60,132 bases of DNA from Botryococcus braunii (lineage: Eukaryota > Chlorophyta > Trebouxiophyceae). Position numbers and translations under genes: made by a program. The notes beneath the pieces are model-generated. The model did no database searches and was not told where the DNA came from. It saw only the letters and a program-made list of their open reading frames with translations. Below, piece after piece: positions 40,495 to 51,877 of the stretch (its first letter is position 1; every line of letters starts with the position of its first letter). The stretch covers positions 82,501 through 142,632 of the forward strand of contig KV908638.1 of assembly GCA_002005505.1 (NCBI GenBank), written 5' to 3'.

Positions 40495-43400
40495 ATGACA
40501 AAAAGGGGCAAAGAAAAGGAAAGTAGCAGTGAAACAGCAATGTCTCAACCTGGAGAAGTCAGTGGGGCCACTCCAGGGCAGTCTATGACCGGGACACAAT
40601 CAGCCACTGCAGAACCAAAGGTGGAGATTGACAAGGCAGCCTACATCCCCAATACCTCTAATCCAAAGATGACTGTCATGCTTGATGATGGAGGGCGCAA
40701 TTTTGAATTTTGGTATGAAAATTTGGAGGCGTGCGCAAACACCAAGGGGGTCAGAGCGGCTTTGGAGAGGCCAATGCCAGGGTCGGTGGAGAACTCAGCC
40801 ATCAAGCAGTGGCTGATCCAGTCAGTTCCAGTCATCTGGCATTCTCAGATCTCATGCCACAAAGCAGCGTTCGACTTCATCGCGTGGGTGAAGAACAGTC
40901 ACACTGGAGGGAGCAACCAAGACATCAACCTTGAGTGGTACAAGGAAATGGAGCAGGGCATCAAGACAGGGGAGACACTCAAGGTCTACCTCTACAGAAT
41001 GATGGATCTGGCTACAAGTCTCAGAAACAACGCGTTCATCCTCTTGGACCACAATGTTGGGGAGCTGATGGTGAAGGGCCTCCCTCCTGTGCTGAGGCTC
41101 GAGTCCCTGGAGGTTATGGCAACCGACAAGCCGCCATTGGAGCTGATTCAAAGAATCCTGCGCGCCGCAGCCAGCCGTGGGTACAAGGACCCACCTGCAG
41201 AGGGAACACCTCAGGCCATGGCAGCTGCAGCAGTGGCTGGTCCCTCTGGGGGGGTAGCTGGAGCGTCATCAAGCGCTGGAGCTGCACCAGGAGTGGGAGC
41301 AGTACCGGGAGTTGGAGCAGCACTACCAGCAAACGAACAGCCTCCCGCTGGCCCCTCTGCAACTACTTTTGGTGGCAGGGGGCGTGGACCTGGCAGGGCA
41401 AGAAGGCCCAGAGAGGAGCTTACATGCCACTTCTGCAAGGCAAAGGGCCACTTCATGACTGACTGCGGACCGCTCAGGCAGCTGCAGGCTCTGCATCAAA
41501 ACATGCAAGCGGCAAGCGTTGGGCCTGCAGCTTACTGGGGCCAGGGAGGCCCACAGTCGTCTCCTCAAGCCTGGTGGGACCATGGATCTGGCCGGGGTGG
41601 CCCGCCTTCATCCGCTTCCAGCCCTGGACCTCCTTCAGCATATAACTATCCAACAAGTCAACACACGTTTCCGGGGTGGCATTTACCACCTCCACCCCCT
41701 CCTTCTGGTGAGGCGATGTTTATCTCTCTCAATGTGCTTGCCCCAACATCGCATGGAGCTAGCAGCACATCTTGGTTAATAGATAGTGGTGCCTCTGTGC
41801 ATATAGTCAATGATCTCTCATTGCTCCATAATCCAGTTATGCATAGACAGCCTCTTCCTCTGCACTTGGCAACCTCAGACGCCAAGGGAGGAATCATTGC
41901 ATCTGGGTCTGTATGCCTTGTGAATGCAAGGCACGAAGTATTCTGGCTGCACAATGTGCAGTGTGTTCCTTCTGCGCATACCAACCTCATTTCAGTCACT
42001 GGTGCAATTCAGGATGGAGCATCTTTCCTGACTGACACTGCAGGTGGTTACACAGCCATGAAGGGACCTGAAGGGTGGTGTGGAGATATCACCCGCGCAC
42101 GAGGTCTGTTTTTTTTGGAGTTTGTTAGTCCTGTCAGAGGGCAGCAAGTTGGCTGCAGACATATTGATCACATGGCTGAGGCGTCTCATCTTAGGAAAGG
42201 ACACGTGTGTAGCGAGAGATCTCTGTGGCATGCTAGGTTAGGTCATCCTGGTGCCAGCAGCATGCAGAGGTTCTCCAAGGAAGATCTGGTTACAGGAATC
42301 AATATCTCCCTTGCTCCCTGCTCTGAGTGCCCCAAGCACTGTGAATCGTGTATACAAGGGAAACACTCCAGACCTCCTTTCCCTGTATCTTCCAGGCCTG
42401 CACATCACCCACTCGATAGAGTCCATGTGGATACTGTGGGTCCCATATCACCTCCTGCCATCACAGGTGAACGATATTGGGTCACTGTAGTGGATGAAAG
42501 TTCACACCAAGTTGCCTCCCTGCCTGTGAAGTCAAAGGATTGCATCCCAAAGGCTGTGATAGACCTGCTCCGTTTTTGGCAGACCCAACGAGGCACGGTT
42601 GTGAAGTGTGTGAGGACTGACAGGGGTTCAGAGTTCCTGAACCAGCAATTCAAAGAGTTTTGTGCTCAGCAGGGCACTAAGATGGAGTCCTCAGCGCCCT
42701 ACACGCCTCAGCAGAATGGGGTGGCGGAGAGGATGAATAGGACCCTGAAGGAGCGAACAAGGACTCTGTTGGTCCATGCTGCAGCAGACCCCTCCCTTTG
42801 GAAGGAGGCGCTTGAGACAGCTACCCTCCTCTACAATGTGGGTCCTACTTCAGGCAGGTCCCTGACCCCCATGGAATTATTCTTTGGTGTCAAACCTGAT
42901 GTGTCTGTGCTGCGCACGTTTGGCTGTGTAGCCCATGTGCACATTCCCAGTGGCCAAAGGTCTGTTTTTGGGCCCAAGACCATCCCTGGGATGTTTACTG
43001 GTTATTGTCCCCAGTCTAAAGCGTATCGTGTGTACGTGGGGAATGGAGTGTGGAAGGAGAGTAGGGACGTCAGCTTTATCGAGCACTTGAGGGGGGCTGA
43101 GAGAGTGGGTCTATCAAAGGTCCAGCCTGGGTCTGTCTATGATTCTAGGATATCACCCCCCCTTGGCAGTGAGAATCTGGCAACGCCTCAAGCAATTCCC
43201 TCTGCTGCTCCACCCACGTTCTGGGATGAGGAGGATGACCATGGAGTGGAGACGCTTTCCACTGGGGCTCCTGGGACCTCTGGACTTTGTGCTGGGGATC
43301 AGTCTGGAGACGGGACCACAGCAGCACATGACCAAGGAAACCCCACCAGCCTGGATTCTACTGTTGGGACCCCAGAACCATCTCAGCACTCGTGGTCGGT

Positions 43401-45708
43401 GCTTGAGCATATGCAGAATCTGGCCAGGGGGGGTGTAGAAACTCAATCCCAGGTAGAAAAAATGCAGAAGGTACAAGAGGGGTTGCGAATGCAGGGGAAG
43501 TCACAAATTCCCCTTCCTCCAGGGACCACCCTTACAAGGGAGCAGCGTTATGTACAGCGCGTGGCTAGGAGAGAGCATTCTGACATCCCATTGCATGCCC
43601 CTGACCCAGGTCAGGCAATTGTGAGTGAGCCAAACATGGTTGGTCTCCCTGATATGCAGGGGCAGGTTGAGACAGTCGAGGCTATGTTCGGTGCAGATGT
43701 AAGAGATGAGAGCAGTGGGTTAGACATGCCAGCAGTAGGGGAAGCTGGTGCCCAATCCCAGTCACTGGCTAGTCATGCTTATGGTGTGCAGGCTGACATT
43801 GTAGGCGCAGCTCAGGCAAGTCTGGGTAGTGTGCCCAAGTGTGAGTCCAGGAGAGAGAGAGAGCTGCTGCTCCCCTCTGCATTGCGGAAGGTGCGAGAAT
43901 GTAAGGGTGCTGCACATGAGTCCAGTAGTCAAGGAGAGAGAGAGAGACTTGAGAAGGAATCAGATAATCCCGGCAGTACTGCCCAGTCCCAGCATAAGGT
44001 ACATAATGTACCTTATTCTGGCAACCAGGGAGAGAGAGAGAGAGAAGGGAACAGCATCAGTAAGGCTGACAGCCCTGCTGCACCACAGCATAAGGTACAG
44101 AGTGTACCTTCTGTCACGTTGGGAAAAGTTCACGTGCCCTCAAACTTGAGGGAAGCCCAGCGCTCACCTCAGTGGGAGTTTTGGCAGCAGGCAATGCAAG
44201 AGGAGATGGAGTCTTTAGACACCCATGAGGTTATGCAGTATGTGGAAAGACCCCATGGGCAGAAAGTTATCCCTGTTCATTGGATTTTTTCTACAAAAAA
44301 CGATGCACATGGGAATGTCACTCGGTTTAAAGCAAGATTGGTTGCCCAGGGTTGCAGACAGATTCCTGGTATAGATGTTGGTGAGGTTTTTGCACCTACC
44401 AGCAGCTATGGTGCTAGGAGAGCTGTGCTGGCAGTGGCTGCCACACAAAATCTTGAGATCCACCAAGTGGATATCAAGACAGCTTTTCTCAATGGGGAGT
44501 TGGAGGAAGAGGTCTATGTGACCCAACCACCAGGATTTGAGAATGGCAACACGAGAGTTGTGTGCAAGCTCAGGAAGGCACTCTACGGTCTTAAGCAAGC
44601 CCCACGGGCTTGGCACAAGACCTTGAGCGACAAGTTGAGCGTGATGGGGTATAGTGTGTGCAAGAGCGACGCTGGGGTATACATCAGGAGGGCCCCTGAT
44701 GGTAATCTGTCGTTTATTCTTGTTTATGTCGATGATCTTCTCATAGTTGCCAGAGTGGTTGCAGAGATTGAGTGGGGGAAAGAGTTATTGAAGAAGGACT
44801 TCACCATCCATGATTTGGGAGAGGTGAATGATTTCCTGGGGTGTCAGGTCCTACGCAATAGAGTTCAGGGCACTATTTCCATGAGTTGCACTCCCAAGAT
44901 TGATGCTCTTGTGGAGAAGTTTGGCGTTGCTGATGATGGACGTGGGGTTGATACCCCCATGTCCAAGGACTTCGTGGCTAGCAGCAGACCCGAGTCCTCA
45001 GATGGTATGTCACATGGGGCTGGTACCCCTCTGCCACCTGGTCATCGATACTGCGAGTTAATTGGATCGTTACTGTACATAGCCAATACGACCCGGCCTG
45101 ACATTTCTCAGGCTGTTGGAGTGTTGTCAAGGTATAGAATGACACCCACTACCTCACACTGGAATGAGGCCATTCGAGTGCTGAAGTACTTGAGAGATAC
45201 CAGAGAGTTAGCTCTTACTCTGGGTGGAAAGGGCCCTGAGCTAGAAGGCTATGTTGATGCCGACTATGCTGGGGACCTGGACCACAGGTATTCCACCACT
45301 GGCTATGTTCTATCAGTCTATGGTAGTGCCGTGGTTTGGGGAAGCAAGAAGCAGAGCTCAGTTGCTACCTCAACTGTGCAAGCTGAGTTTATGGCAGCTG
45401 GCCATATTGTGAAGGAAGCCAACTGGCTAAGGGGCTTCTTGGAAGAGATAGGGGCTGCACCTTGGAGGGTCAAAATTTTCTGTGACAACCAAGGATGCAT
45501 TTCTAATTTACGGAACCCCCTGTATTCCAAATTCACAAAGCACGTTGCAGTAAGCTTCCACTACGCTAGGGAAGCTATGGCACTTGGGCAGGTAGATATC
45601 CTCTATGTGGAATCTGCACGCAATGTGGCTGACATTATGACCAAGCCACTTGCCAAGCCCGTGTTTGTTGGTCATCGTGATTCACTAGGTTTGAGAAGAT
45701 ACACTTAA
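40495..45708 (+). CDS. copia-1 Gag-Pol polyprotein (1737 aa, intact)
   Basis: One uninterrupted frame with the Ty1/copia order. Gag, residues 1 to about 300, ends in an Ala/Gly/Pro-rich tract. A CCHC zinc knuckle (CHFCKAKGHFMTDC) begins at 311. Protease has DSGAS at 430-434 (SWLIDSGASVHIVND). Integrase has an H-H-C-C region (WHARLGHPGASSM, CESCIQGKH), D646 (VDTVGP), D709 (TDRGSEF) and E745 (NGVAERMNRT): the D,D-35-E spacing. A long S/P/Q-rich linker follows. RT runs from about 1230 (QVDIKTAFLNGELEEEVYV, LYGLKQAPRAWHK, YVDD at 1411-1414). RNase H has DADYAG from 1588 and ends NVADIMTKPLAKP. Length and fusion of gag with pol are usual for copia elements. GAGAGAGAGA runs recur in the linker (about 43850, 43938, 44030) without breaking frame. 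Confidence 0.95.
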   Translation: MTKRGKEKESSSETAMSQPGEVSGATPGQSMTGTQSATAEPKVEIDKAAYIPNTSNPKMTVMLDDGGRNFEFWYENLEACANTKGVRAALERPMPGSVENSAIKQWLIQSVPVIWHSQISCHKAAFDFIAWVKNSHTGGSNQDINLEWYKEMEQGIKTGETLKVYLYRMMDLATSLRNNAFILLDHNVGELMVKGLPPVLRLESLEVMATDKPPLELIQRILRAAASRGYKDPPAEGTPQAMAAAAVAGPSGGVAGASSSAGAAPGVGAVPGVGAALPANEQPPAGPSATTFGGRGRGPGRARRPREELTCHFCKAKGHFMTDCGPLRQLQALHQNMQAASVGPAAYWGQGGPQSSPQAWWDHGSGRGGPPSSASSPGPPSAYNYPTSQHTFPGWHLPPPPPPSGEAMFISLNVLAPTSHGASSTSWLIDSGASVHIVNDLSLLHNPVMHRQPLPLHLATSDAKGGIIASGSVCLVNARHEVFWLHNVQCVPSAHTNLISVTGAIQDGASFLTDTAGGYTAMKGPEGWCGDITRARGLFFLEFVSPVRGQQVGCRHIDHMAEASHLRKGHVCSERSLWHARLGHPGASSMQRFSKEDLVTGINISLAPCSECPKHCESCIQGKHSRPPFPVSSRPAHHPLDRVHVDTVGPISPPAITGERYWVTVVDESSHQVASLPVKSKDCIPKAVIDLLRFWQTQRGTVVKCVRTDRGSEFLNQQFKEFCAQQGTKMESSAPYTPQQNGVAERMNRTLKERTRTLLVHAAADPSLWKEALETATLLYNVGPTSGRSLTPMELFFGVKPDVSVLRTFGCVAHVHIPSGQRSVFGPKTIPGMFTGYCPQSKAYRVYVGNGVWKESRDVSFIEHLRGAERVGLSKVQPGSVYDSRISPPLGSENLATPQAIPSAAPPTFWDEEDDHGVETLSTGAPGTSGLCAGDQSGDGTTAAHDQGNPTSLDSTVGTPEPSQHSWSVLEHMQNLARGGVETQSQVEKMQKVQEGLRMQGKSQIPLPPGTTLTREQRYVQRVARREHSDIPLHAPDPGQAIVSEPNMVGLPDMQGQVETVEAMFGADVRDESSGLDMPAVGEAGAQSQSLASHAYGVQADIVGAAQASLGSVPKCESRRERELLLPSALRKVRECKGAAHESSSQGERERLEKESDNPGSTAQSQHKVHNVPYSGNQGEREREGNSISKADSPAAPQHKVQSVPSVTLGKVHVPSNLREAQRSPQWEFWQQAMQEEMESLDTHEVMQYVERPHGQKVIPVHWIFSTKNDAHGNVTRFKARLVAQGCRQIPGIDVGEVFAPTSSYGARRAVLAVAATQNLEIHQVDIKTAFLNGELEEEVYVTQPPGFENGNTRVVCKLRKALYGLKQAPRAWHKTLSDKLSVMGYSVCKSDAGVYIRRAPDGNLSFILVYVDDLLIVARVVAEIEWGKELLKKDFTIHDLGEVNDFLGCQVLRNRVQGTISMSCTPKIDALVEKFGVADDGRGVDTPMSKDFVASSRPESSDGMSHGAGTPLPPGHRYCELIGSLLYIANTTRPDISQAVGVLSRYRMTPTTSHWNEAIRVLKYLRDTRELALTLGGKGPELEGYVDADYAGDLDHRYSTTGYVLSVYGSAVVWGSKKQSSVATSTVQAEFMAAGHIVKEANWLRGFLEEIGAAPWRVKIFCDNQGCISNLRNPLYSKFTKHVAVSFHYAREAMALGQVDILYVESARNVADIMTKPLAKPVFVGHRDSLGLRRYT

Positions 45709-45728
45709 AGCATGCAGGCAAGGGGAAG

Positions 45729-46422
45729 TGTTGAGTTCTGAACATTATTATTGAATGCCTTGTGCTTTAAGTGATCTTCATGTGTGCACTATTAGGATAT
45801 GGGTCCATTGAGAACATAAGGTACCTTGAGACACGGCAGATTCTGGACGTTTTCGAACATAAGGTACAATCCTATCTAGATCACACGTTTGTCGGATGAA
45901 CTCTTAAGGCTGCCCCACCGGAGTGAATACCAACTGGTTGTGAAAGATGCTGGGCATCACCAGATGCTAGTCTTGTCCGACAGTTGTGTGTGGCACTCAG
46001 CAGACAGTCGTACGGACTGTAGCTGGAGTAACTTCGTCTATTGACGACCTGTCTGCTTTGTACAGGTACGGTGCGGCAGTGTGTGTTGTATCATTGTTGC
46101 TATTGTGAGAGTGAACAAGCTTAGTGTACCCTGTAGTCACTCAAACAGATAAGGGACAGTGACTTCAGGGAGTATAGGCATGTACTTGAACGTAGCCGTC
46201 TAGAGCCTTATCTAGTGATTGCTTGATCGGTGCTTGTGTACAAGATAATGATGTAACGGAACTGGTTGTGAAAGATGCTGGGCATCACCAGATGCTAGTC
46301 TTGTCCGACAGTTGTGTGTGGCACTCAGCAGACAGTCGTACGGACTGTAGCTGGAGTAACTTCGTCTATTGACGACCTGTCTGCTTTGTACAGGGAAAGC
46401 CGATTGCCCATAACATTTCACA
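45729..46422 (+). repeat. copia-1 3' LTR
   Basis: 694 bp, same as 39411-40104 with one difference noticed. Flanked on the right by TGCTT. Confidence 0.92.
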
Positions 46423-46427
46423 TGCTT

Positions 46428-46714
46428 GCGGCTGGCATTTCGCGTGAAAGGTATTATCTCTGCTCCAACTTCGCATCCTGCGAAATACTATTAATGTCAT
46501 GAATGTTCCTTGAAAGCCTTACCGAACACAAATCGAGCAGATTTCCCACCGGCGGGATACTGTACCTAGGGACACCATACAAGTCGAGGATGTGATGGGG
46601 GCCATCATGATCATGGAACGGGAAGTCAGACAAGACAGATTTCTGTACAGCAACTAACAACAGCGGCAGGATACTGTACCTAGGGACCCCAGACAAGTTG
46701 GGGATGTGATGGGC
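46428..46714. repeat. host sequence with a ~111-bp spaced direct repeat
   Basis: GGATACTGTACCTAGGGACM followed by a CAAGTYGRGGATGTGATGGG-like motif occurs at about 46554 and 46666. No gene. Confidence 0.5.
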
Positions 46715-47687
46715 TGTAAAGGTTATGGGCAAAGAGAACACCTGTAAGTCCACGAAGGATTTGTCAATGCACTGGAGAGGTTTCGTAAGTCAGACCCCGA
46801 CACACCCTTGGCGCGACTGATACAGGTTCGACAGGAGCGCCTTCCGTTGCGGCAACCAAACAAGTACAACTGTCTCAAAGACAAATCAAATAGGCAACAG
46901 CAAGCTCCAATTTGCATCAATCAGACAGGACTTCCAGTCCGTGGCTCAAGATTTGGCCTTACAAAGAATCGATTACATAGGATTACCCCAGTACCTAACT
47001 CATCTCACAACTTATTCGTTTGATAAATGTCGTCACATACAATTTGCTTCAGTGTTCCCTCTTTAGACATAACAGTGTGCCGGACGTACGTCCGGCACGG
47101 CCTTGCCCCTTTAGGTCTGAACACCACATTGGATTCACGATAACATCATCAGGCTACAAATATTATTCCTATTCACATAGAGGATGTATTCTAATACCTG
47201 TAAGTCCGCCTAGGATTTGTCAATGCACTGGAGAGGTTTCGTAAGTCAGACCTCGACACACCTATTGCCCCAAGGATTACGATGTAGACAGAGCACTGTG
47301 CAACATTGCAAATACGGTGTTAATCAAATAGATCATGCTAGTCTATCCTCTGTCATAATAACAACGTACCCTTTGGCGCGACTGCTACAGGTTCGACAGG
47401 AGCGCCTTCCATTGCGGCAACCAAACATGTACAACTGTCTCAAAGACTAATCAAATATGCAACAGCAAGCTCCCATTTGCATCAATCAGACAGGACTTCC
47501 AGTCCGTGGCTCAATATTTGGCCAACCAAAGAATGCCGAGGGTGTCGCCTCCAGCAATTAAATACCAGACCGTGTTTGGCGCCCAAGGGACTCGATAAAA
47601 GTCGAGTCCCTCAAGAACTCTAACTACAAAAGGTTCCTAATTGGTAATCCAACACATATAATGTGTCCTAGACAAATTAAGTTTTAT
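46715..47687 (-). repeat. copia family-2 LTR fragment, reverse
   Basis: Starts near the LTR 3' terminus (TGTAAAGGTTATGGGCAAAG) and runs to the CCTAATTGGTAATCC part. The LTR 5' third is missing. It contains a perfect GTGCCGGAC/GTCCGGCAC palindrome at about 47072-47093. Confidence 0.7.
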
Positions 47688-48134
47688 AGGTAATGACCTA
47701 GATCAGGTAATTAGTTAGGGAACATTACTGTTGGACTTATCAGAGGTATTCTTCTGACTCATCCTTGGCAAAACAGTCGTGCATGCCAGCCTGACCTGGA
47801 CAGCGCGACACTCTTGCGCCTTAGGTGTAAACTAATGCACATGTCTTCCAGCTATAACCTGTCTGATAGCAAATTAGAGCTTGCTGTTGCATATTTGATT
47901 TGTCTTTGAGACATTTGTACTTGCTTGGTTGCCGCGACGGAAGGCGCTCCTGTCGAACCTGTATCAGTCGCACCAAAAGGTACGTTGTCATTACGACAGA
48001 GGATAGACTAGCATGATCTATTTGATTTACATCGTATTTGCAATGTTGCACTTTCCTATGTCTAAATCGTAATGCTTGGGGCAACAGGTGTGTCGAGGTC
48101 TGACTTACGAAACCTCTCTAGTGCATTGACAAAT
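47688..48134 (+). repeat. copia family-2 LTR fragment, forward
   Basis: Starts at the family's GGTAATGACCTAGATCAGG and ends at GTGCATTGACAAAT, with an internal deletion relative to the 1.38-kb LTR. It faces the reverse fragment on either side, giving a palindromic cluster. Confidence 0.7.
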
Positions 48135-48673
48135 TGTGAAAGGTTATGGGCAGAGAGAACACCTGTGTAAGTCCGCAAAGGATTTGTCAATGCACTGTAG
48201 AGGTTTCGTAAGTCAGACCTCGACACACCCTTTGACGCGACTGATACAGGTTCGACAGGAGCGCCCTCTGTTGCGGCAACCAAAAAACAAGTTCGACTGT
48301 CTCAAAGACAAATCAAATATGCAAGAGCAAGCTTCAATTTGCATCAAACAGACAGGATTTCCAGTCCGGGGCTCAGGATTCGGCCAACCAAACGAATCAT
48401 TACATGGAACATAATTACTTCTTGCCCTACTGGCACATTCTCATATATGGATGAATTGCTTCTCACATCAGCTGGTTTCACAGCATCGTTTCAGATATGT
48501 TTTGTGCCGGACCTGAGTCCGGCACACTCGTTCCCTTGACGACCAAACAGCACAGCTTTGCGAGAGTCAACAAAATATCTAACCACATAGGAATTATCTC
48601 ATTAAATCGCAACTACATTCAATACCTGTAAGTCCGCAAAGGATTTGTCAATGCACTGTAGAGGTTTCGTAAG
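48135..48673 (-). repeat. partial 3' LTR of copia family-2 body C
   Basis: Begins TGTGAAAGGTTATGGGCAG, the LTR end in reverse, and stops at GAGGTTTCGTAAG. There it joins a truncated RNase H region, so a deletion removed the end of pol and part of the LTR. Confidence 0.75.
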
Positions 48674-49945
48674 ATTTTGTAAATTCCGAACACACCCAGA
48701 GTTATCAATCAACAGAGGAGGTTTCCTTACATCAACATGAATCTCCTTCATGAAACCGCGAAGCCAAATGGCTTCTTTGACAGCATGACTAGCAGCTCGA
48801 AACTCAGATTCCACTGTTGATGTAGCAGTGGCACTTTGTTTCTTGCTGCCCCAAACAACAGACCCACCATAAACTTGGAACACGAAACCTGTAGTGGATG
48901 CTCGCATATCTAGATCACCGGCATAGTCGGCATCGACATAACCCTCAAGAGGAGATGTGCCCCCACCAAGCTGGAGTGCAAGATCCCGAGTGTCTTTCAA
49001 ATACCGGACCACACGAAGACCTTCTTGCATGTGTGCCGTGGTAGGTGTGCCCCTATACCGTGAATGAACACCTACCGCATGAGCAATATCAGGACGTGTG
49101 GTATTAGCTAAATACAGAAGAGAGCCAATCAGCTCACAGTAACGATGCCCGGGTTCCAAAGCAACCCCGGCCCCATCAATGGGGTGGGACTGAGTGGAGT
49201 GACTGGTGTGCACAAATGATTTACTCATGGGTGTGTCATAGGCCCGTGTGTCACCACTAAGTCCAAAACTGTCCACCAATGCATCTATCTTCAGCCCACT
49301 ACTCATCCACATCAGCTTCCGCTCTCGATCTCGAACAATCTGACATCCCAGGAAATCCTTGACTTCCCCGAGATCATGAATAGAGAACTCATTCCCTATG
49401 GTCTCCTTAAAGGCCAATACACGTGGGAGAGCCTTTGACATGATCAGCATGTCGTCTACAAAGAGAACCAAATACACAGGATCTTCCCCTGGAACATTTG
49501 ACACATAGATTCCTGCATCTGACATGCATGCAGTAAATCCATGTTTAGCCAGTGTGGCATCAAGCGTATAATACCAGGCACGTGGAGCTTGTTTGAGGCC
49601 GTACAGAGCCTTACGCAAGCGACACACTTGGGGACCACCATTGTGAAATCCTGGAGGTTGAGTAACGTAAACCTCTTCCTCCAGATCCCCATTCAAAAAG
49701 GCCGTTTTTATATCGAGGTGATGAATTTCCATATCCTCAGCAGCTAACTTACACAGAAGAACACGTCGAGCCCCAAAGCTACTGGTGGGTGCGAAGACTT
49801 CGTCCACATCAATACCCTGAATTTGACGACATCCTTGTGCAACAAGACGAGCCTTGTACCTTATAACATTACCATGGGCATCGACTTTTACAGAATAGAT
49901 CCAGTGAACTGGGATTACTTTCTTTCCTCTGGGTCTTTCAGTGTA
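48674..49945 (-). pseudogene. copia family-2 body C: RT and RNase H
   Basis: The frame from 49807 gives FAPTSSFGARR, HLDIKTAFLNGDLEEEVYV, LYGLKQAPRAWYY, the active-site FVDD in VLFVDDMLIM, HDLGEVKDFLGCQ, GYVDADYAGDLD and WGSKKQ. The protein ends abruptly after IDNSGCVRNLQN, where the deletion into the LTR begins, so the last RNase H residues are missing. A frame break lies between this part and the upstream linker (about 49900-49946). Confidence 0.85.
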
Positions 49946-51240
49946 CTAAAAGCACTCATGAGCATCGAGAGAGTTCTTCTCCTCGATCATGGCTTGTTTC
50001 CAAAACACCCACTGATCAGACATTCGTGCCTCACGATAGTTACTTGGTACAGGAATCTTGCTAAATCTCACTCCTGCAGGACTAGCAAGGCAAGCACGTA
50101 GAAAAGCAATACTGGCAGGTTCACTGGCATCCCCTCCTGAATCCGCGGTACGGAACACACATGAAGGCATCTCCCCACTGGGTTCTGCCCCATCTTGCTC
50201 ATGCAAAATGTCTCTAACAATCCTGGCAGATCCTGACCATGGATTATCTGAGCTCTGCCTTGTGGCAGATGGCAGATTATCAAAGAATGCAACCTTGCCT
50301 CTGGACCTCATCTGACCCACTACTCTCCGTGCTTCCTGACTCCCGCTCTCATCTTCTCTCACAGCAGCAGCAGTTATCATCTCTTCATGTTCACATACCA
50401 TCTCAGAATGGTCCACTGCGTCATGCACATTGCTAACTCGAAGTCGAGTTTTCACGATCAGATTCACATTTTGCATTAGCAAGCCTCCCTACAGCCTCAT
50501 CACGTACATGCATTGCAACAGCATTGTCATCGCTACACTGATCAACAGCACTTGAATCACCCTCCACTTCAGAGTCAGTGTCAACTCCAGTACCCCTCCC
50601 AATACATTCAGCTTCCCCTGCTTCCCCTACCTCTCCTTCTTTTCCCTGGTTCCCTGGACGTTGTAAACCCCCCTTCTTCTGTACTGGTGTCATCCTGTAC
50701 AGTGACGGTGGTAGGAGCTTCATCAGCAGATTCGATCCCAGCCTGCTCTGTGATGTCACCAGACCTGGGTTGCTCTTTAAGAGCATTTCGTTGCTGCAGA
50801 CTCTCTGCAAGTGTCAAAGATCCAGGCTGCAGCTGGAAACGTCCCGTACCACCAGGCCAGGGGAATGCGCCCGGGGTGCGTGAAATTGGTGACTTGGCCA
50901 GTGGTACTGCCATGAGTCTCAGTCGGGCTATGGTGCGAATCCTTCCACTGGTGGTTGGTGCAGAGGTCCCATGCCTGGTAGCAGCATGCATGCGCCTGGG
51001 CACCTCTTTGACTCCAGGTGTTTGGCTTGAGGATGCTGGACTAGGCGCAGTAGAGCCAGGAGACCCCACTGGGAATGGTGCAGAGGGGGCGCTATGGTGC
51101 AGTGGGGTCGGAGTGCCTAGTGCGCGCAGGGGGTGCACAAGTTGCGCGGGGAGCAGTGGGGTCTGGGTGCAGTCGGGCAGTTTGAGGTTGAGCTGGGGAG
51201 GGTTCATCGTCCTCACTACTGTTGTCCTCCGTGGGAATTG
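49946..51240 (-). pseudogene. copia family-2 body C: integrase-RT linker
   Basis: Poorly conserved P/S/T- and D/E-rich linker in several frames (51216-50608, 50810-50433, 50482-49946). The last ends MSDQWVFWKQAMIEEKNSLD, the conserved start of the RT domain. It matches the linker of body B (59000-60132) on the other strand. Frame changes show decay. Confidence 0.7.
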
Positions 51241-51245
51241 TTGCC

Positions 51246-51877
51246 TCAGTGCAGGGTCTCCAATTCCACAGGATTCAGGTCCTGATCCAGGCTGGGTCCC
51301 GGTTGGGGTGAGGCTGGGTCCGGATTCAGACTAGATCCAGGCTGGGTTGCAGATACAGGACCGGGCCAAGCAGCTTGCAGCCCAATGGCAGACGCACCAC
51401 TCTGGCTCTCCACAAAATGTACACTCGGAGACACCCCAGTATTACCAAACAGTCGGACCTTGTACCCCTTGGTGTGTGGACAGTATCCCACAAACATACC
51501 TGCCTCAGACTGTGCACCTAAAGATGACACCTGGTGTTTGGCATTTTTCACGTATGCCAAACAGCCCCACTTGCGCAAATGGGACAGATCAGGGACAGAA
51601 CCAGTGAACATTTCAAATGGGGTTTTCTCCTGACCAGAGACTGGCATCACATTATGTAAATATGCAGCAGTAAGCATTGCATCCACCCAAAGACTCTCAT
51701 CTGCCTGAACACCCAACAGCAGTGTTCTGGCCTTCTCTTTCAATGTTCGATTCATTCTCTCAGTAACTCCATTCTGCTGTGGAGTATACGAGGCAGATGT
51801 CTCAGTAAGAATGCCATTCTCTGTACAGAACCCATGAAACGTTTTATTCAAGAACTCTGCGCCCCTGTCAGTCCTAA
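51246..51877 (-). pseudogene. copia family-2 body C: integrase C-terminal part
   Basis: Contains SYTPQQNGVTERMNRTLKEK, with the catalytic glutamate, and LRKWGCLAYVKNAKHQVSS. The second aspartate is still encoded right at the insertion point: the sequence is cut by the A-element LTR at 51877. Gag, protease and the start of integrase of this copy are not in the window. Confidence 0.8.

Larger units (their letters stand above)
39411..46422 (+). mobile_element. intact Ty1/copia retrotransposon (copia-1)
   Basis: 7012 bp. The 694-bp LTRs differ at one position that I noticed (C at about 39928, T at about 46246). The flanks repeat TGCTT (39406-39410 and 46423-46427). Primer-binding site, a single intact gag-pol frame and a purine-rich tract (AGGCAAGGGGAAG) before the 3' LTR are all in place. 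This is a young element with all parts needed for retrotransposition. Confidence 0.93.
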
